Positions 32,237 to 40,282 of a stretch of DNA of 64,000 nt are shown here, one piece after another (positions within the stretch are counted from its first letter, which is position 1; every line of letters begins with the position of its first letter). The notes below the pieces were generated by a model, which had not been told where the DNA came from, ran no database searches, and worked only from the letters and a program-made list of their open reading frames with translations. The stretch is from a virus. Both the position numbers and the translations under genes were made by a program. The DNA is taken from positions 1 to 64,000 of IMG/VR virus record IMGVR_UViG_3300050821_010673. The stretch is one strand, 5' to 3'.

Positions 32237-33370
32237 GTGAGAGAGAACCCCGGCGACGTCATTGACGCGACCTTCGCTAACCGGGACATCGGCATCAGCA
32301 AGCTCGAGTCCGTCGAGCTCGAGATGCACCCGTTTCCGAAACGTGGCGAAGTCATCATCCAGGCCCGGCAAAAAGGCAAGATGGTCGAGGTCGACGCCTT
32401 CGACCAGTGGGACGGCGACCCCTTCATCCTGTTCTCAGAGCCGATCGAGGTGCCGGTCGGCGGGAAGATCTGCCTGACGAATGGCGCGCCGTTCTTCACG
32501 GCGAACCGGAAGATGGCGTCGATCTCGTTCGGGATCCCGGCCGGTCCGGTCGAGCACGTAAGCGGTGCCTGTCCGTCCTCGGCGCTTCCGGACACCTACC
32601 GGAAGCACTACGCGCTCGGCGACGTCGACCCGCGTCCGATGGACTACGACGAGCAGATCTGCCGGAAGTGCTACGCGAACAAGGGCAACTTCATGTACGA
32701 GCTGCAGCAGATGTACCAGACGGCTCGTTTCCGGTGGATCAAGGAGTCCCTGAGGGACGACCCGTCCGGCGTCCAGCTCGCCGAGGACCTCGGCGCCGCC
32801 GTCGAGACCGCCTCCCGGAACACGAAGAAGCGTGGCAGGGAGGGCGAGAGTCCGGACTTCGTCCGGATCCACGACTCCGGCGACCTCTTCGACATGCGCT
32901 ACTGGCGGGCCTGGAAGACCGTCGTCGAGTCCCTGCCGCACCTGAAGTTCTGGTGTCCGACTCGCATGTGGATGCTGCCGGTCTACACGGCAGAGTTCCA
33001 GAAAGGCGTCCCGGAGAATCTGGCGCTCCGGCCGTCGGCCTACCACTTCAACGAGCGGGCGCCCATGATCCCAGGCCTCGCCGCGGGATCGACGGCGAAC
33101 TACTGGGAGACGAAGAAGGGCGGCCTGCAGGTCGATCCGCTCAAGTCCGGGATCGCCGACTGGTCCTGCCCTGCGTACGTCGACGGCTGGAAGTCCTGCT
33201 CCGGCGCGCTCGAGCGCGTCGGGAAGATCTGGACCGGCCAGAACCGAGAGGCCCTGGACCGGCTCCTCGAGACGATGACCCCCGCCGAGCGGAAGGCGAC
33301 GGACAACTGCAAGGACTGCCGGGTCTGCTGGCTACGGAATGACATGAGGGTGAGCTACACGGCTCACTGA
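32237..33370 (+). CDS. Gp88-like phage protein (377 aa)
   Basis: Matches by eye the actinophage gene product 88 family: CYANKGNF, VRIHDSGDLFDMRYWRAWK, KFWCPTRMW and a C-terminal cluster SCPAY...SCSG and CKDCRVCW. Four to six conserved Cys suggest a metal or FeS site; the biochemical function is unknown to me. GTG 32237 preceded by GGGGAGG. Confidence 0.75.
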   Translation: MRENPGDVIDATFANRDIGISKLESVELEMHPFPKRGEVIIQARQKGKMVEVDAFDQWDGDPFILFSEPIEVPVGGKICLTNGAPFFTANRKMASISFGIPAGPVEHVSGACPSSALPDTYRKHYALGDVDPRPMDYDEQICRKCYANKGNFMYELQQMYQTARFRWIKESLRDDPSGVQLAEDLGAAVETASRNTKKRGREGESPDFVRIHDSGDLFDMRYWRAWKTVVESLPHLKFWCPTRMWMLPVYTAEFQKGVPENLALRPSAYHFNERAPMIPGLAAGSTANYWETKKGGLQVDPLKSGIADWSCPAYVDGWKSCSGALERVGKIWTGQNREALDRLLETMTPAERKATDNCKDCRVCWLRNDMRVSYTAH

Positions 33371-33373
33371 ACG

Positions 33374-33865
33374 ATGAACCTGATCGCCGAATTCGAGCGG
33401 TTCCAGGCGACCCACCCGCAGGCGAACCCCGTCCGCGAGTCCGAGACGACCGCCTTCATCCAGCACCTCTCCGAGGTGGGCACGCTCGGGGACTTCACGG
33501 ACGTCGACTGGCTGAGGCTCGCCGAGAAGCTCGGCCTGACCGACGACCAGTACGCCGCGATGTTCGAGGGAACGGCGTCCTGGATCATCCAGGAGCCGAT
33601 CCCCGTCCAGGACCAGGAATACGCCGACTGGCCGGACGAACTGCCTCACGGAACGTCGAGTTCCGCACCGGTAACCAGGGGTAATCCGCCGAAATCCGCC
33701 GTCCGAGGATCCCGTGAGTTCGGGATCCTCCTGCGGGAGCTGATGGACGAGTGGGAGCTGTCCCGGAGGACCGTCGACCGGATCGACGAGATCCGGAAGG
33801 TCGGGCGCGACTTCGAGATCCGCATGGCGGGCTCGCGCACCTGGGAGCAGCTGGTCGAGGAATGA
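33374..33865 (+). CDS. hypothetical protein (163 aa)
   Basis: Helical N-terminal half, then a linker encoding PVTRGN (residues 99-104) from a 19-base sequence repeated at 41682, and a C-terminal helical half with a WELSRRTVDRIDEIRKVG segment. The linker may mark an insertion or fusion point. ATGA overlap with the next gene. Confidence 0.65.
   Translation: MNLIAEFERFQATHPQANPVRESETTAFIQHLSEVGTLGDFTDVDWLRLAEKLGLTDDQYAAMFEGTASWIIQEPIPVQDQEYADWPDELPHGTSSSAPVTRGNPPKSAVRGSREFGILLRELMDEWELSRRTVDRIDEIRKVGRDFEIRMAGSRTWEQLVEE
33661..33686 (+). repeat. dispersed repeat, copy 1
   Basis: CCGGTAACCAGGGGTAATC (33668-33686) is identical to 41682-41700, and TTCCG lies seven bases upstream in both copies. 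Both are read in the same frame (PVTRGN). Confidence 0.6.
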
Positions 33866-33999
33866 GCCTCATCGTCGACGAGTACCCGCACACGCACCCC
33901 TGGTGGTCCTGTCTGGGCTGCTGGAAGCTCATCGCGCTCGCCGCGATCCTGGTCGCCCTGATGGGGTTGATGCTTCGGGAAATGCTCATGGCACATTAA
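33862..33999 (+). CDS. small membrane protein (45 aa)
   Basis: A WWSCLGCW segment followed by one membrane helix (LIALAAILVALMGLML). The stop codon lies in the loop of the following hairpin. Confidence 0.6.
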   Translation: MSLIVDEYPHTHPWWSCLGCWKLIALAAILVALMGLMLREMLMAH

Positions 34000-34014
34000 T
34001 TCCCTAGTGTGCCA
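33989..34014 (+). terminator. junction hairpin TGGCACA/TGTGCCA
   Basis: Perfect 7-bp stem, 12-base AT-rich loop with the upstream TAA. A TATAGT (34028-34033) follows, so it separates two transcripts. Confidence 0.5.
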
Positions 34015-34044
34015 CCATCAGGAATGCTATAGTTAGGAAACCAT

Positions 34045-34593
34045 ATGCATCAATCCGTCATCGACTTTCTACGGCAGGAAATCAAAGGAAGCGAGATCCT
34101 GTCCAAGACCGTCCTCGAGGTCGGCAGCTACAACGTCAACGGGACGCCTCGGGAGGTCATCGGATCGCTTGGCGCGAGCTGCTATGTCGGCGTCGACTCG
34201 CAGCCAGGACCCTGCGTTGATCGGGTTGTCTCGGCGAACGAACTGATCAAGACTTTCGGCGAAGAGTCGTTCGACGTCGTCATCTCGACAGAGATGCTCG
34301 AGCACGTCCGGGACTGGCGGATGGTCGTCACGCAGATGAAGGGTGTCACGAAGGTCGGCGGTCTGCTGGTCATCACGACTCGCTCTCCTGGATTTCCGTA
34401 TCATGCGTACCCGGAGGATCACTGGCGCTTCACGATCAGTGATTTCCAGTCGATCTTCCAGGACATGGCGATCATGACTCTCAAGCCGGACGCCCCTGGC
34501 TTTCCGGGCGTCCTCCTGAAGGCGCGTCGCAAGGCCTGTGCGCTTCTGACGATCGAAGAGCTCTCTACAGTGACCCCTGCTGGCCCACACTAG
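34045..34593 (+). CDS. class I SAM-dependent methyltransferase (182 aa)
   Basis: TVLEVGSYNVNGTPREVI (motif I), CYVGVDSQPGPCVD, FDVVISTEMLEHVRDW and GGLLVITTRS are methyltransf_11 motifs. Substrate unknown. A TATAGT lies 12 bases upstream of the ATG; there is no clear ribosome binding site, so the mRNA may be nearly leaderless. Confidence 0.8.
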   Translation: MHQSVIDFLRQEIKGSEILSKTVLEVGSYNVNGTPREVIGSLGASCYVGVDSQPGPCVDRVVSANELIKTFGEESFDVVISTEMLEHVRDWRMVVTQMKGVTKVGGLLVITTRSPGFPYHAYPEDHWRFTISDFQSIFQDMAIMTLKPDAPGFPGVLLKARRKACALLTIEELSTVTPAGPH

Positions 34594-34600
34594 GAGGCCC

Positions 34601-35383
34601 ATGGCGAAGAAGAAGGAATACCGGATCCAGGCGACCTGCTACGTCTGCTCGAAGGACTTCCTGGCGCGCTACAACATGGTCGCTCGCGCGAAGGTCTGCA
34701 CGCCGCCGTCCCACGTCTGCAAGCGCAAGACGCTCAAGGTCCCGGGGCGCCGGGACAAGCTGATCTCCTGCGTCGACGGCTGCTGCAAGTCGAAGTACTA
34801 CCGCGGCGCGACGCTCTCCGCGACGAACGCATCGATCGACTCCAGGAAGTTCCTCGACAACAGAGAATTCCACAAGGTCACGACGGCGTCCCGGAAGCTC
34901 GAGGATCCGGCCGGGATCACGATCCGGTTCATCCTCGAGACCGGCTGCCGGTGCAGCGAGGCCCTGCTCGTCCGAAAGCAGTACATCGAATGGAAGGACG
35001 GACCGCTCTCGGTGATCCGGATGCCGACTCTGAAGAAGGCTGGTCACCCGCTCCTGCCGGTCCACCTCGACAACAACGGGGACTTCTCGAAGGAGCTCCG
35101 GGCCTGGGTCAAGAAGCTGAAGCCGGACGAACTCCTATTCCCGATTGCGAAGCGGACGCTCCAGCGGAACTTCGAGAGGATCCTAGACCGGATCAAGCCG
35201 GACAGGTCCAGCCTGATCCATATCCTCCGGCACACGCGCGCCAGCCGCCTGATCGCCGCCGGGTTCGACCTGAACTACGTCCGGACGCAGCTCCGATGGT
35301 CGTCGATCGAGCTGGCGAAGATCTACGTCCACACCGAGGAGGATACGGTCGCCAGCACGTTCGACAAGATGAGGGAGAGGTAA
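34601..35383 (+). CDS. tyrosine recombinase with N-terminal Cys cluster (260 aa)
   Basis: Site-specific recombinase or integrase. Arg117 (ETGCRCSEAL), HILR (207-210), Trp233 in the usual His/Trp position and Tyr242 (KIYVHTEE) make up the catalytic set. Instead of a standard core-binding domain, residues 1-70 hold seven Cys (CYVC, C33, C40, SCVDGCC), probably zinc fingers. AGGAGG precedes ATG. No attachment site was found nearby. Confidence 0.8.
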   Translation: MAKKKEYRIQATCYVCSKDFLARYNMVARAKVCTPPSHVCKRKTLKVPGRRDKLISCVDGCCKSKYYRGATLSATNASIDSRKFLDNREFHKVTTASRKLEDPAGITIRFILETGCRCSEALLVRKQYIEWKDGPLSVIRMPTLKKAGHPLLPVHLDNNGDFSKELRAWVKKLKPDELLFPIAKRTLQRNFERILDRIKPDRSSLIHILRHTRASRLIAAGFDLNYVRTQLRWSSIELAKIYVHTEEDTVASTFDKMRER

Positions 35384-35385
35384 CG

Positions 35386-35583
35386 ATGACGTTCACGACC
35401 TCGATGCTCTTCACGATCATCGGCATCCTGGTCGTCTCGGTTGCCATCGTTCTCTACTACGACTTCAACTGCGATCCGATCGGCTGCGTCTCCGTCGCGG
35501 TCTATGGGCTGGTCATCTTGTTCGGTGGATTCTGCGGCCTCCTGAAGACCAGAAGGCGCCTTCGGAATCGAGCTGGCACTTAA
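35386..35583 (+). CDS. two-span membrane protein (65 aa)
   Basis: Two membrane helices (MLFTIIGILVVSVAIVLYY and CVSVAVYGLVILFGGFCGLL) and a basic end. Small enough for a holin-like or envelope protein, but nothing else supports that. Confidence 0.6.
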   Translation: MTFTTSMLFTIIGILVVSVAIVLYYDFNCDPIGCVSVAVYGLVILFGGFCGLLKTRRRLRNRAGT

Positions 35584-35593
35584 TTAAAGAAGA

Positions 35594-35622
35594 GTGACAA
35601 TCCCAAAGGCTTAGGGTAGTAT
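35594..35622 (+). promoter_or_regulatory. possible promoter
   Basis: GTGACA, 17-base spacer, TAGTAT, 24 bases before ATG 35647. The -35 overlaps a degenerate junction hairpin (35575-35598). Confidence 0.4.
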
Positions 35623-35646
35623 ACGGCGGAAGAAGAAGGGGTATAG

Positions 35647-35994
35647 ATGGAGACCATGACCAGGAAACCGAAGATCTCCGAGGAGTTCTGCTACTCCTGC
35701 GAAAAGCTCCTCTTGACAGAGGACGAGAAGCTCGGGCCGGTCTGCGGCGACTGCTTCAAGAAGACGAAGCGCAAGGATGCGCTCATGAAGGCCGCGATCC
35801 ACAAGAAGCTCGTCGCGGTCGTGCCGATGGTCTGTCCGCATGACGGACGCGGGCACTACTGTCGAACCCGCTTCAATGTGCTTGTCCTCGACAAGAAGCT
35901 CGATCCCATCGAGATCACGGGACCGTACTCGATGCGAGAGGCTGAGAAGAGGGCTGACAGGCTCCGCCGCCGGATCAACAAGGAGAAGTCATGA
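35647..35994 (+). CDS. zinc-ribbon protein (115 aa)
   Basis: CYSCEKLLL and CGDCFKK form a ribbon; then CPHDGRGHYC; C-terminal helix is basic. ATG 35647 or 35656. Overlaps the next ATG. Confidence 0.65.
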   Translation: METMTRKPKISEEFCYSCEKLLLTEDEKLGPVCGDCFKKTKRKDALMKAAIHKKLVAVVPMVCPHDGRGHYCRTRFNVLVLDKKLDPIEITGPYSMREAEKRADRLRRRINKEKS

Positions 35995-36488
35995 GCGAAT
36001 TCGGACGCGGAAGCTTCGGCGAGCGGATGATCATGGTCTGTCAGGTCTGTAATAACAACCACCATGAGTCCGGCAAGGAGGTGTTCGTTCCAGACCCCAG
36101 GACCGGCGTCGTCAAGCGTATGAAGTGTCCGCTCTGCTGCTGCCTGGACTGTGTCCAGACGTCTGACGATCCGATCCGTCGGCAGATCCGGCCGCTCATG
36201 ATGGGCCAGACGCTCAGCTCGAAGTACAACCTGAACGTCGACGAATTTAAGCCCGGTCAACAGCCGACCAAGAGGAACATCTCCATCAACGCGCCCGGTC
36301 CGCTCAACATGAAGGACGCCATGGCCCAGATCCAGGGGATGCTAGGGCTCCAGGCGGCGGAGCCGAGGCGTCACGGCATCGGGCAGGCCGTCGGCTGCGG
36401 TTGCTGGAAGAACGCGGTCTCGAAGTGCATCGGCTGCGAGGCGCCGCTCTGTATGAAGTGCCTGAAGTCCCACGACTGTGATCAATAG
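35991..36488 (+). CDS. double zinc-finger protein with B-box-like C-terminus (165 aa)
   Basis: N-terminal CQVCNNNHH plus CPLCCCLDC cluster, a polar middle, and a C-terminal CGCWKNAVSKCIGCEAPLC-type finger resembling a B-box. Likely protein- or nucleic-acid-binding adaptor. Confidence 0.65.
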   Translation: MSEFGRGSFGERMIMVCQVCNNNHHESGKEVFVPDPRTGVVKRMKCPLCCCLDCVQTSDDPIRRQIRPLMMGQTLSSKYNLNVDEFKPGQQPTKRNISINAPGPLNMKDAMAQIQGMLGLQAAEPRRHGIGQAVGCGCWKNAVSKCIGCEAPLCMKCLKSHDCDQ

Positions 36489-36505
36489 AATTAGGAGAGC
36501 CTATA

Positions 36506-36928
36506 CTGTCTGATGACATCGCTCATGGAGTCGGTAGATACCTGACACGGTCCAACGCAGGGCCTACGGTGGTCGTCCAGATCTCAAAGGTCGACAACGG
36601 CTACACGCTGAATCTCCAGGAGCAGCTGCCGCGTGAACCTGTCGTGCCGGACTTCCAGAATCCGTTCGAGGGGATGGATCCGGACGAGATCGTCGACAAG
36701 ATGATCAACGGCATGGGCGCCGTGATCCGGACGATCAACGACAAGGGCGCCGGGGAGTCCTGGAAGGACGACGAAGACCGGCAGGCGGTGCGCGAGGCCT
36801 TCAAGGTCATGTTCCCAGGTCTAGCCCGGAGCATTCGGCCGCCGCGGATGCCGAAGGTCCCGAGGTACGAGGACCGGGTCTTCGAGTCGAAGGAGACGCT
36901 GCTGAAGTACCTGACGGAGAATCTCTAG
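36506..36928 (+). CDS. hypothetical protein, probable CTG start (140 aa)
   Basis: The conventional GTG at 36569 lacks a ribosome binding site, while the frame stays open upstream through a plausible SDDIAHGVGRYLTRSN segment to CTG 36506, which follows AGGAGAG by about 8 bases. The product is alpha/beta with a basic end. No family recognised. Confidence 0.55.
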   Translation: MSDDIAHGVGRYLTRSNAGPTVVVQISKVDNGYTLNLQEQLPREPVVPDFQNPFEGMDPDEIVDKMINGMGAVIRTINDKGAGESWKDDEDRQAVREAFKVMFPGLARSIRPPRMPKVPRYEDRVFESKETLLKYLTENL

Positions 36929-36953
36929 GCGTCGTGTGACTGACAGTAGGGAT

Positions 36954-36981
36954 GGGGCGCCGAGCGTTGTCTCGGCGCCCC
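36954..36981 (+). terminator. strong hairpin terminator
   Basis: GGGGCGCCGAG and CTCGGCGCCCC form a perfect 11-bp stem with a 6-base loop. There is no T tract, so it may act as an RNA stabiliser instead. Confidence 0.6.
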
Positions 36982-37051
36982 GTCGAGAGAGGGATGGAAA
37001 GGAATATTTAATGTACTTCGAAGGAAAATCAACTGCAAGGAGGATCTGGCG

Positions 37052-37390
37052 ATGAGCAGCGGCATTCAGGTTCTGATGGCCCCGCTCCCGGGGCAGCGGA
37101 TCGTCAACGCGAAGGATCCGGAGGACGGCTACGAGGACGGCTCGGTCCTGGCCTACCGGAAGGATGGTGACGAGGTTCTGTTCGCCTCCTGGGACGTCGA
37201 GGAGCCCAAAGGCATGGTCTGGATCCCCGTGGTGGAGTTCACGCCGGATCCCGAGGCAATCCAGCCGCCGGACCTCGCCGACGTCGAGCAGCCCGTCGAG
37301 GAGTCGACCGACGGCACCGGCACGTCCGAGAAGCCCCAGAGCAGCCCGTTCGGCCGCGGAGGCCTCCGGCGCCGTCCGGGGGTGGAGTAG
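37052..37390 (+). CDS. hypothetical acidic protein (112 aa)
   Basis: Beta-rich first 60 residues (SVLAYRKDGDEVLFASWDV) and a disordered Pro/Glu tail. AAGGAGG upstream. First gene after the terminator. Confidence 0.65.
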   Translation: MSSGIQVLMAPLPGQRIVNAKDPEDGYEDGSVLAYRKDGDEVLFASWDVEEPKGMVWIPVVEFTPDPEAIQPPDLADVEQPVEESTDGTGTSEKPQSSPFGRGGLRRRPGVE

Positions 37391-37393
37391 GCC

Positions 37394-37750
37394 ATGGGAA
37401 AAAAGAGCAAGCCGGACGAGCCCGAGCAGTATGAGATCTGGATCCTGACCGAGGTGAAGGGCTGGTTCCAGGTCCAGGAGGACGGAAATCCGATCTTCAC
37501 CAACAAGAACCGGGCCCTCCTGCTGGCCTTCCAGAAGTCTGGAGGGACCGGCGTCGTCGAGACTGTCGTCTTCGCCCGCCGCGCGATCGCCACGTTCAAC
37601 GGCGAGGCCGTCGGCGCGAAGCATCGTTTGAAGGTCATGGAGAAGAAGGAGGTTCCAGATGCCCCGGTTCACAGCGGTGGTGAAAAAGAAGTCGACGTTC
37701 CGGACACCGGTCCTGCAGACCAACCTGAAGCCGGTCCTGGTGGGGCCTGA
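37394..37750 (+). CDS. hypothetical protein, overlapping its neighbour (118 aa)
   Basis: A compact WILTEVKGWFQVQEDG / VVFARRAIATFNG domain and a Pro/Gly-rich tail from about residue 89, which is encoded out of frame by the start of the next gene (92-base overlap). Confidence 0.6.
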   Translation: MGKKSKPDEPEQYEIWILTEVKGWFQVQEDGNPIFTNKNRALLLAFQKSGGTGVVETVVFARRAIATFNGEAVGAKHRLKVMEKKEVPDAPVHSGGEKEVDVPDTGPADQPEAGPGGA

Positions 37751-38018
37751 CGGAAAGGAGCTTCCGAAGGACGCCGACGGCGCCTACATCGGCACCGGCG
37801 TGCCGAAGTTCGAGCTCACGAAGACCGACTCGGTCGACGATCCCCTGACGGACGAGACCGGCAACCCGGTCACGGCCGGAAGCCCCGAGGCGCTCCTCCG
37901 GAAGGTCAAGGAGCACTTCGCCGCCGACGAGTTCGAGAACGTCGAGATCCTGGAGGTCGCGATCCAGGAGACCCTGACCATGCGGAAAGTGACCGGCGAG
38001 GAGCTGAAGAAGCTGTGA
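37659..38018 (+). CDS. hypothetical protein (119 aa)
   Basis: GAAGGAGG precedes ATG 37659. Basic N-terminus then alpha/beta sequence. Starts 92 bases inside the previous ORF; the ribosome binding site and codon use support this frame. Confidence 0.65.
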   Translation: MPRFTAVVKKKSTFRTPVLQTNLKPVLVGPDGKELPKDADGAYIGTGVPKFELTKTDSVDDPLTDETGNPVTAGSPEALLRKVKEHFAADEFENVEILEVAIQETLTMRKVTGEELKKL

Positions 38019-38317
38019 CGATCGAGGGGGACATCCCGGTCGCCTGCGTCGAGTCCGGAGCGGTCTACCTGCTCCGGAAGGTGGCCGGGGAGGACCCAAA
38101 GCACCTCGCCACCGCCATCCAGGGCCTGGAGCGGGACGGGGTCAACATGCGCTTCGTCGGGGTCCCCTGCTCGGACTGCCGGTTCACGGTATCGACCGAC
38201 CGGGACATGGCGAAGAGCTCGACCTGCGAGTACCGGCCCCTCTGCGGGCCTCTGTACGTTCCACGAAAGCCCGGAGCCCTGCCTTCCCAGGATAGGGGCT
38301 CCCATACCCCTCCCTGA
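38015..38317 (+). CDS. hypothetical protein (100 aa)
   Basis: GTG overlapping the previous stop. CSDCRF and CEYRPLC give a possible zinc site near the middle; low-complexity tail. Confidence 0.6.
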   Translation: MTIEGDIPVACVESGAVYLLRKVAGEDPKHLATAIQGLERDGVNMRFVGVPCSDCRFTVSTDRDMAKSSTCEYRPLCGPLYVPRKPGALPSQDRGSHTPP

Positions 38318-38322
38318 ACGCT

Positions 38323-38355
38323 GGAGGGGCCCGGACACCTTACCCGGGCCCCTCC
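38323..38355 (+). terminator. hairpin terminator
   Basis: GGAGGGGCCCGG pairs perfectly with CCGGGCCCCTCC over a 9-base loop, right after the stop of the 38015 gene. Confidence 0.65.
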
Positions 38356-38413
38356 GGGGGCATGGAACCCCGGGTCTGGAGGCCGGAAAGGTACTTCCGT
38401 GAGGTTGTAGACG

Positions 38414-38860
38414 ATGGAAATCAAGCTTGGAAAGAGCGGGCTCGTCGCACTAGTTGACGAGGAGGACTTCGAGCGTGTCTCGAAGTACCGCTGGTATCCG
38501 GATATCAGGAAGAACGGACAGCGGTACGCAAAAGGAAAGATTGATGGTCGCTGGACAAGAATGCATCGGTTTATTTTCAACCTTCCTCCAGGTGTAGGTG
38601 AAGTCGACCACGAAGATGGAGACGGTTTTAACAACCGAAGAGGAAACCTGATTCAAAGCACTAGGGCTGAGAATGCCAGGAACGGCAGGAAGCACAGAGA
38701 CGGTAAGTCTCGCCATCGTGGAGTTCAGCCCTTCAGAGATCACTGGACGGCAGTCCTTTGGTTAGGACACTTCGAGACCGAGGAAGCTGCCGCTGCGGCC
38801 TACGTCAAAGCATACCAAGGGTACTTTGGGCATCCTCCCAGGCACCCATCTAAGCCGTAA
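38414..38860 (+). CDS. HNH-AP2 homing endonuclease (148 aa)
   Basis: HNH_3-type core (MHRFIFNLPPG, EVDHEDGDGFNNRRGNLI; His51, His66, Asn73, Asn78) followed by an AP2-like DNA-binding half (RGVQPFRDHWTAVLWLGHF, ETEEAAAAAYVKAYQ). AT-richer than its neighbours, as expected for a mobile intruder between a terminator and a promoter. Confidence 0.85.
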   Translation: MEIKLGKSGLVALVDEEDFERVSKYRWYPDIRKNGQRYAKGKIDGRWTRMHRFIFNLPPGVGEVDHEDGDGFNNRRGNLIQSTRAENARNGRKHRDGKSRHRGVQPFRDHWTAVLWLGHFETEEAAAAAYVKAYQGYFGHPPRHPSKP

Positions 38861-38916
38861 ATCCCTCCTAGGGATGGCATAAAAGGATCATTTCATGCCA
38901 AATCGCATATTTTTCG

Positions 38917-38944
38917 TTTGACTACTGTACAGTAGTCGTATAGA
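38917..38944 (+). promoter_or_regulatory. promoter with embedded 18-bp palindromic operator
   Basis: GACTACTGTACAGTAGTC (38920-38937) is a perfect palindrome lying between TTGACT/TTTGAC and TATAGA (38939-38944). This arrangement is typical of a repressor operator and controls the SprT-like gene region. Confidence 0.65.
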
Positions 38945-38973
38945 ATCATGTCATGAGGAAAGGAGGTCCCCAG

Positions 38974-39558
38974 GTGAAGAAGGACACGGTCAACCGGGAG
39001 ACGTGGCTGCGGGCGGCGTACGCCCTCCTGCGGCGTAAGCTCCTGAAGGAGGCGCCGGAGCGCGTCGCGATCTCCTGGTCGTTCCCGGCCAAGGGCGGGA
39101 CGTCGGCGAACCGGCGTCGGATCGGCGAGTGCCACTACAAGGGCGGCTCGGCCGACGGCAAGATCGAGGGGGACCGGGTCCTCCTGATCTCCCCGACGCT
39201 CCGGACGCCGTACGAGCTGGTCGAGGTCCTGCTCCACGAAATGGTCCACGCGACCCTGCCGATGGGCTGCGGACACCGGGCGCAGTTCTCCCGGCTCGCG
39301 GCCAGGGTCGGCCTCGTGAAGCCCTGGACGGCCACGAAGGCCTCTCCGGAGCTCGCCAAGCGGATCCAGGGGGAGTTCCTGAAGGCCCTGCCGGTCTGGC
39401 CCGGCGGCTTCCTGACGATCCAGACGACCCAGAAGAACCGCCAGCTGAAGGCGGTCTGCCAGTGCGACGAGCCCAGGATCATCCGTGGCTCGGCGAAGCT
39501 CTTCGAGCAGGGCCCGATCGTCTGCGGCCTGTGCGACGAGCCGTTCAACCTGGACTAG
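38974..39558 (+). CDS. SprT-like zinc metallopeptidase (194 aa)
   Basis: HEMVH (88-92) with a further His101 form the HExxH...H site of SprT/Spartan-type peptidases, and two C-terminal CxxC-type pairs (CQCDEP, CGLCDEP) bind zinc. Spartan-like enzymes cleave DNA-bound proteins. GTG 38974 has AAAGGAGG seven bases upstream; an in-frame ATG at 38953 lies at the transcription start and is an alternative. Confidence 0.8.
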   Translation: MKKDTVNRETWLRAAYALLRRKLLKEAPERVAISWSFPAKGGTSANRRRIGECHYKGGSADGKIEGDRVLLISPTLRTPYELVEVLLHEMVHATLPMGCGHRAQFSRLAARVGLVKPWTATKASPELAKRIQGEFLKALPVWPGGFLTIQTTQKNRQLKAVCQCDEPRIIRGSAKLFEQGPIVCGLCDEPFNLD

Positions 39559-39560
39559 CG

Positions 39561-39577
39561 CGTGTACACGACGACTT
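39561..39577 (+). promoter_or_regulatory. GTGTACAC element
   Basis: CGTGTACACGACGACTT begins three bases after the SprT-like stop and precedes the next ribosome binding site. Confidence 0.45.
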
Positions 39578-39594
39578 TCAAGAAGGAGGATATC

Positions 39595-40035
39595 ATGATG
39601 TCCACGATGGAACCGAAGGCCGCGCGCCCGGCCTGCAAGCTCTTCAACGGGCGCTACACGGTCGAGTCGAAGGCGACCGGCGAGTACCGGACCTTCTGGG
39701 TCCGGACGCACGCCGCGGACGCCGAGTTCGCGCCCGGAAAGCGCGTCCTGTCTCTCCTGACCGGCTCCCAGAACGACGATCCGGACCACTACACCGGCTT
39801 CGCCTTCGTCGACGACTCCGGGATCCACGTCTGGCACTCGAAGGCCGACAAGAGCCCGCTCTGGCGCCAGTACGCCGACATGCTATGGACGCTGGCCCTG
39901 GACGGTGCCTTCTCGACCTGGGCCGCTAAGGGCTACCGGATCCACCAGGAGGGCAGCTGCATGAGGTGCAACCGGCCCCTGACGACGCCCCGGTCGATCC
40001 AGATGGGCATCGGACCAATCTGCGAGAACCTGTAG
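39595..40035 (+). CDS. DUF6011-like protein (146 aa)
   Basis: C-terminal CMRCNRPLTTPRSIQMGIGP-type motif with a last Cys (ICENL) is characteristic of DUF6011 phage proteins, a one-zinc site. The N-terminal 100 residues form a beta-rich domain. GGAGG precedes ATG 39595; the earlier GTG lies in the palindromic element. Confidence 0.7.
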   Translation: MMSTMEPKAARPACKLFNGRYTVESKATGEYRTFWVRTHAADAEFAPGKRVLSLLTGSQNDDPDHYTGFAFVDDSGIHVWHSKADKSPLWRQYADMLWTLALDGAFSTWAAKGYRIHQEGSCMRCNRPLTTPRSIQMGIGPICENL

Positions 40036-40046
40036 AAGGAGGACTC

Positions 40047-40268
40047 ATGTTCTGTGCCACTTGCATCAGCTACCCGGACCACGTCAGCTTCGCGGTCTAG
40101 GTGATCGCCGACGACTCCGGCAAGTTCTGCGGCAATAGCCTGCGCTTCGGCTCGCCGGACGAGGCTAAGACGTACGCCAAGGATCTGTACTCCCGCTGGA
40201 CCGCGGTCCGGGAGTACCGTGTCGTTCCGTCGACGGATCCCGTGAATCAGAAGGTCATGGTCCGCTGA
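40047..40268 (+). pseudogene. phage gene interrupted by an in-frame TAG
   Basis: ATG 40047 has a perfect AAGGAGG, but TAG occurs at codon 18 (40098-40100) and the same frame then runs 55 codons to TGA 40266-40268. The downstream part (VIADDSGKFCGNSLRF, AKTYAKDLYSRWTAVREYRV) resembles a common small phage protein. Either a nonsense mutation, readthrough or initiation at the GTG directly after the TAG, which lacks a ribosome binding site. Confidence 0.6.
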
Positions 40269-40282
40269 AGAGGAGGTGTTCA

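Noticed and set aside
28324-40268. Stop-codon reassignment in this genome
   Set aside because: TAA, TAG and TGA all end many clearly real genes with normal overlaps, so the two in-frame stops do not support a changed code.
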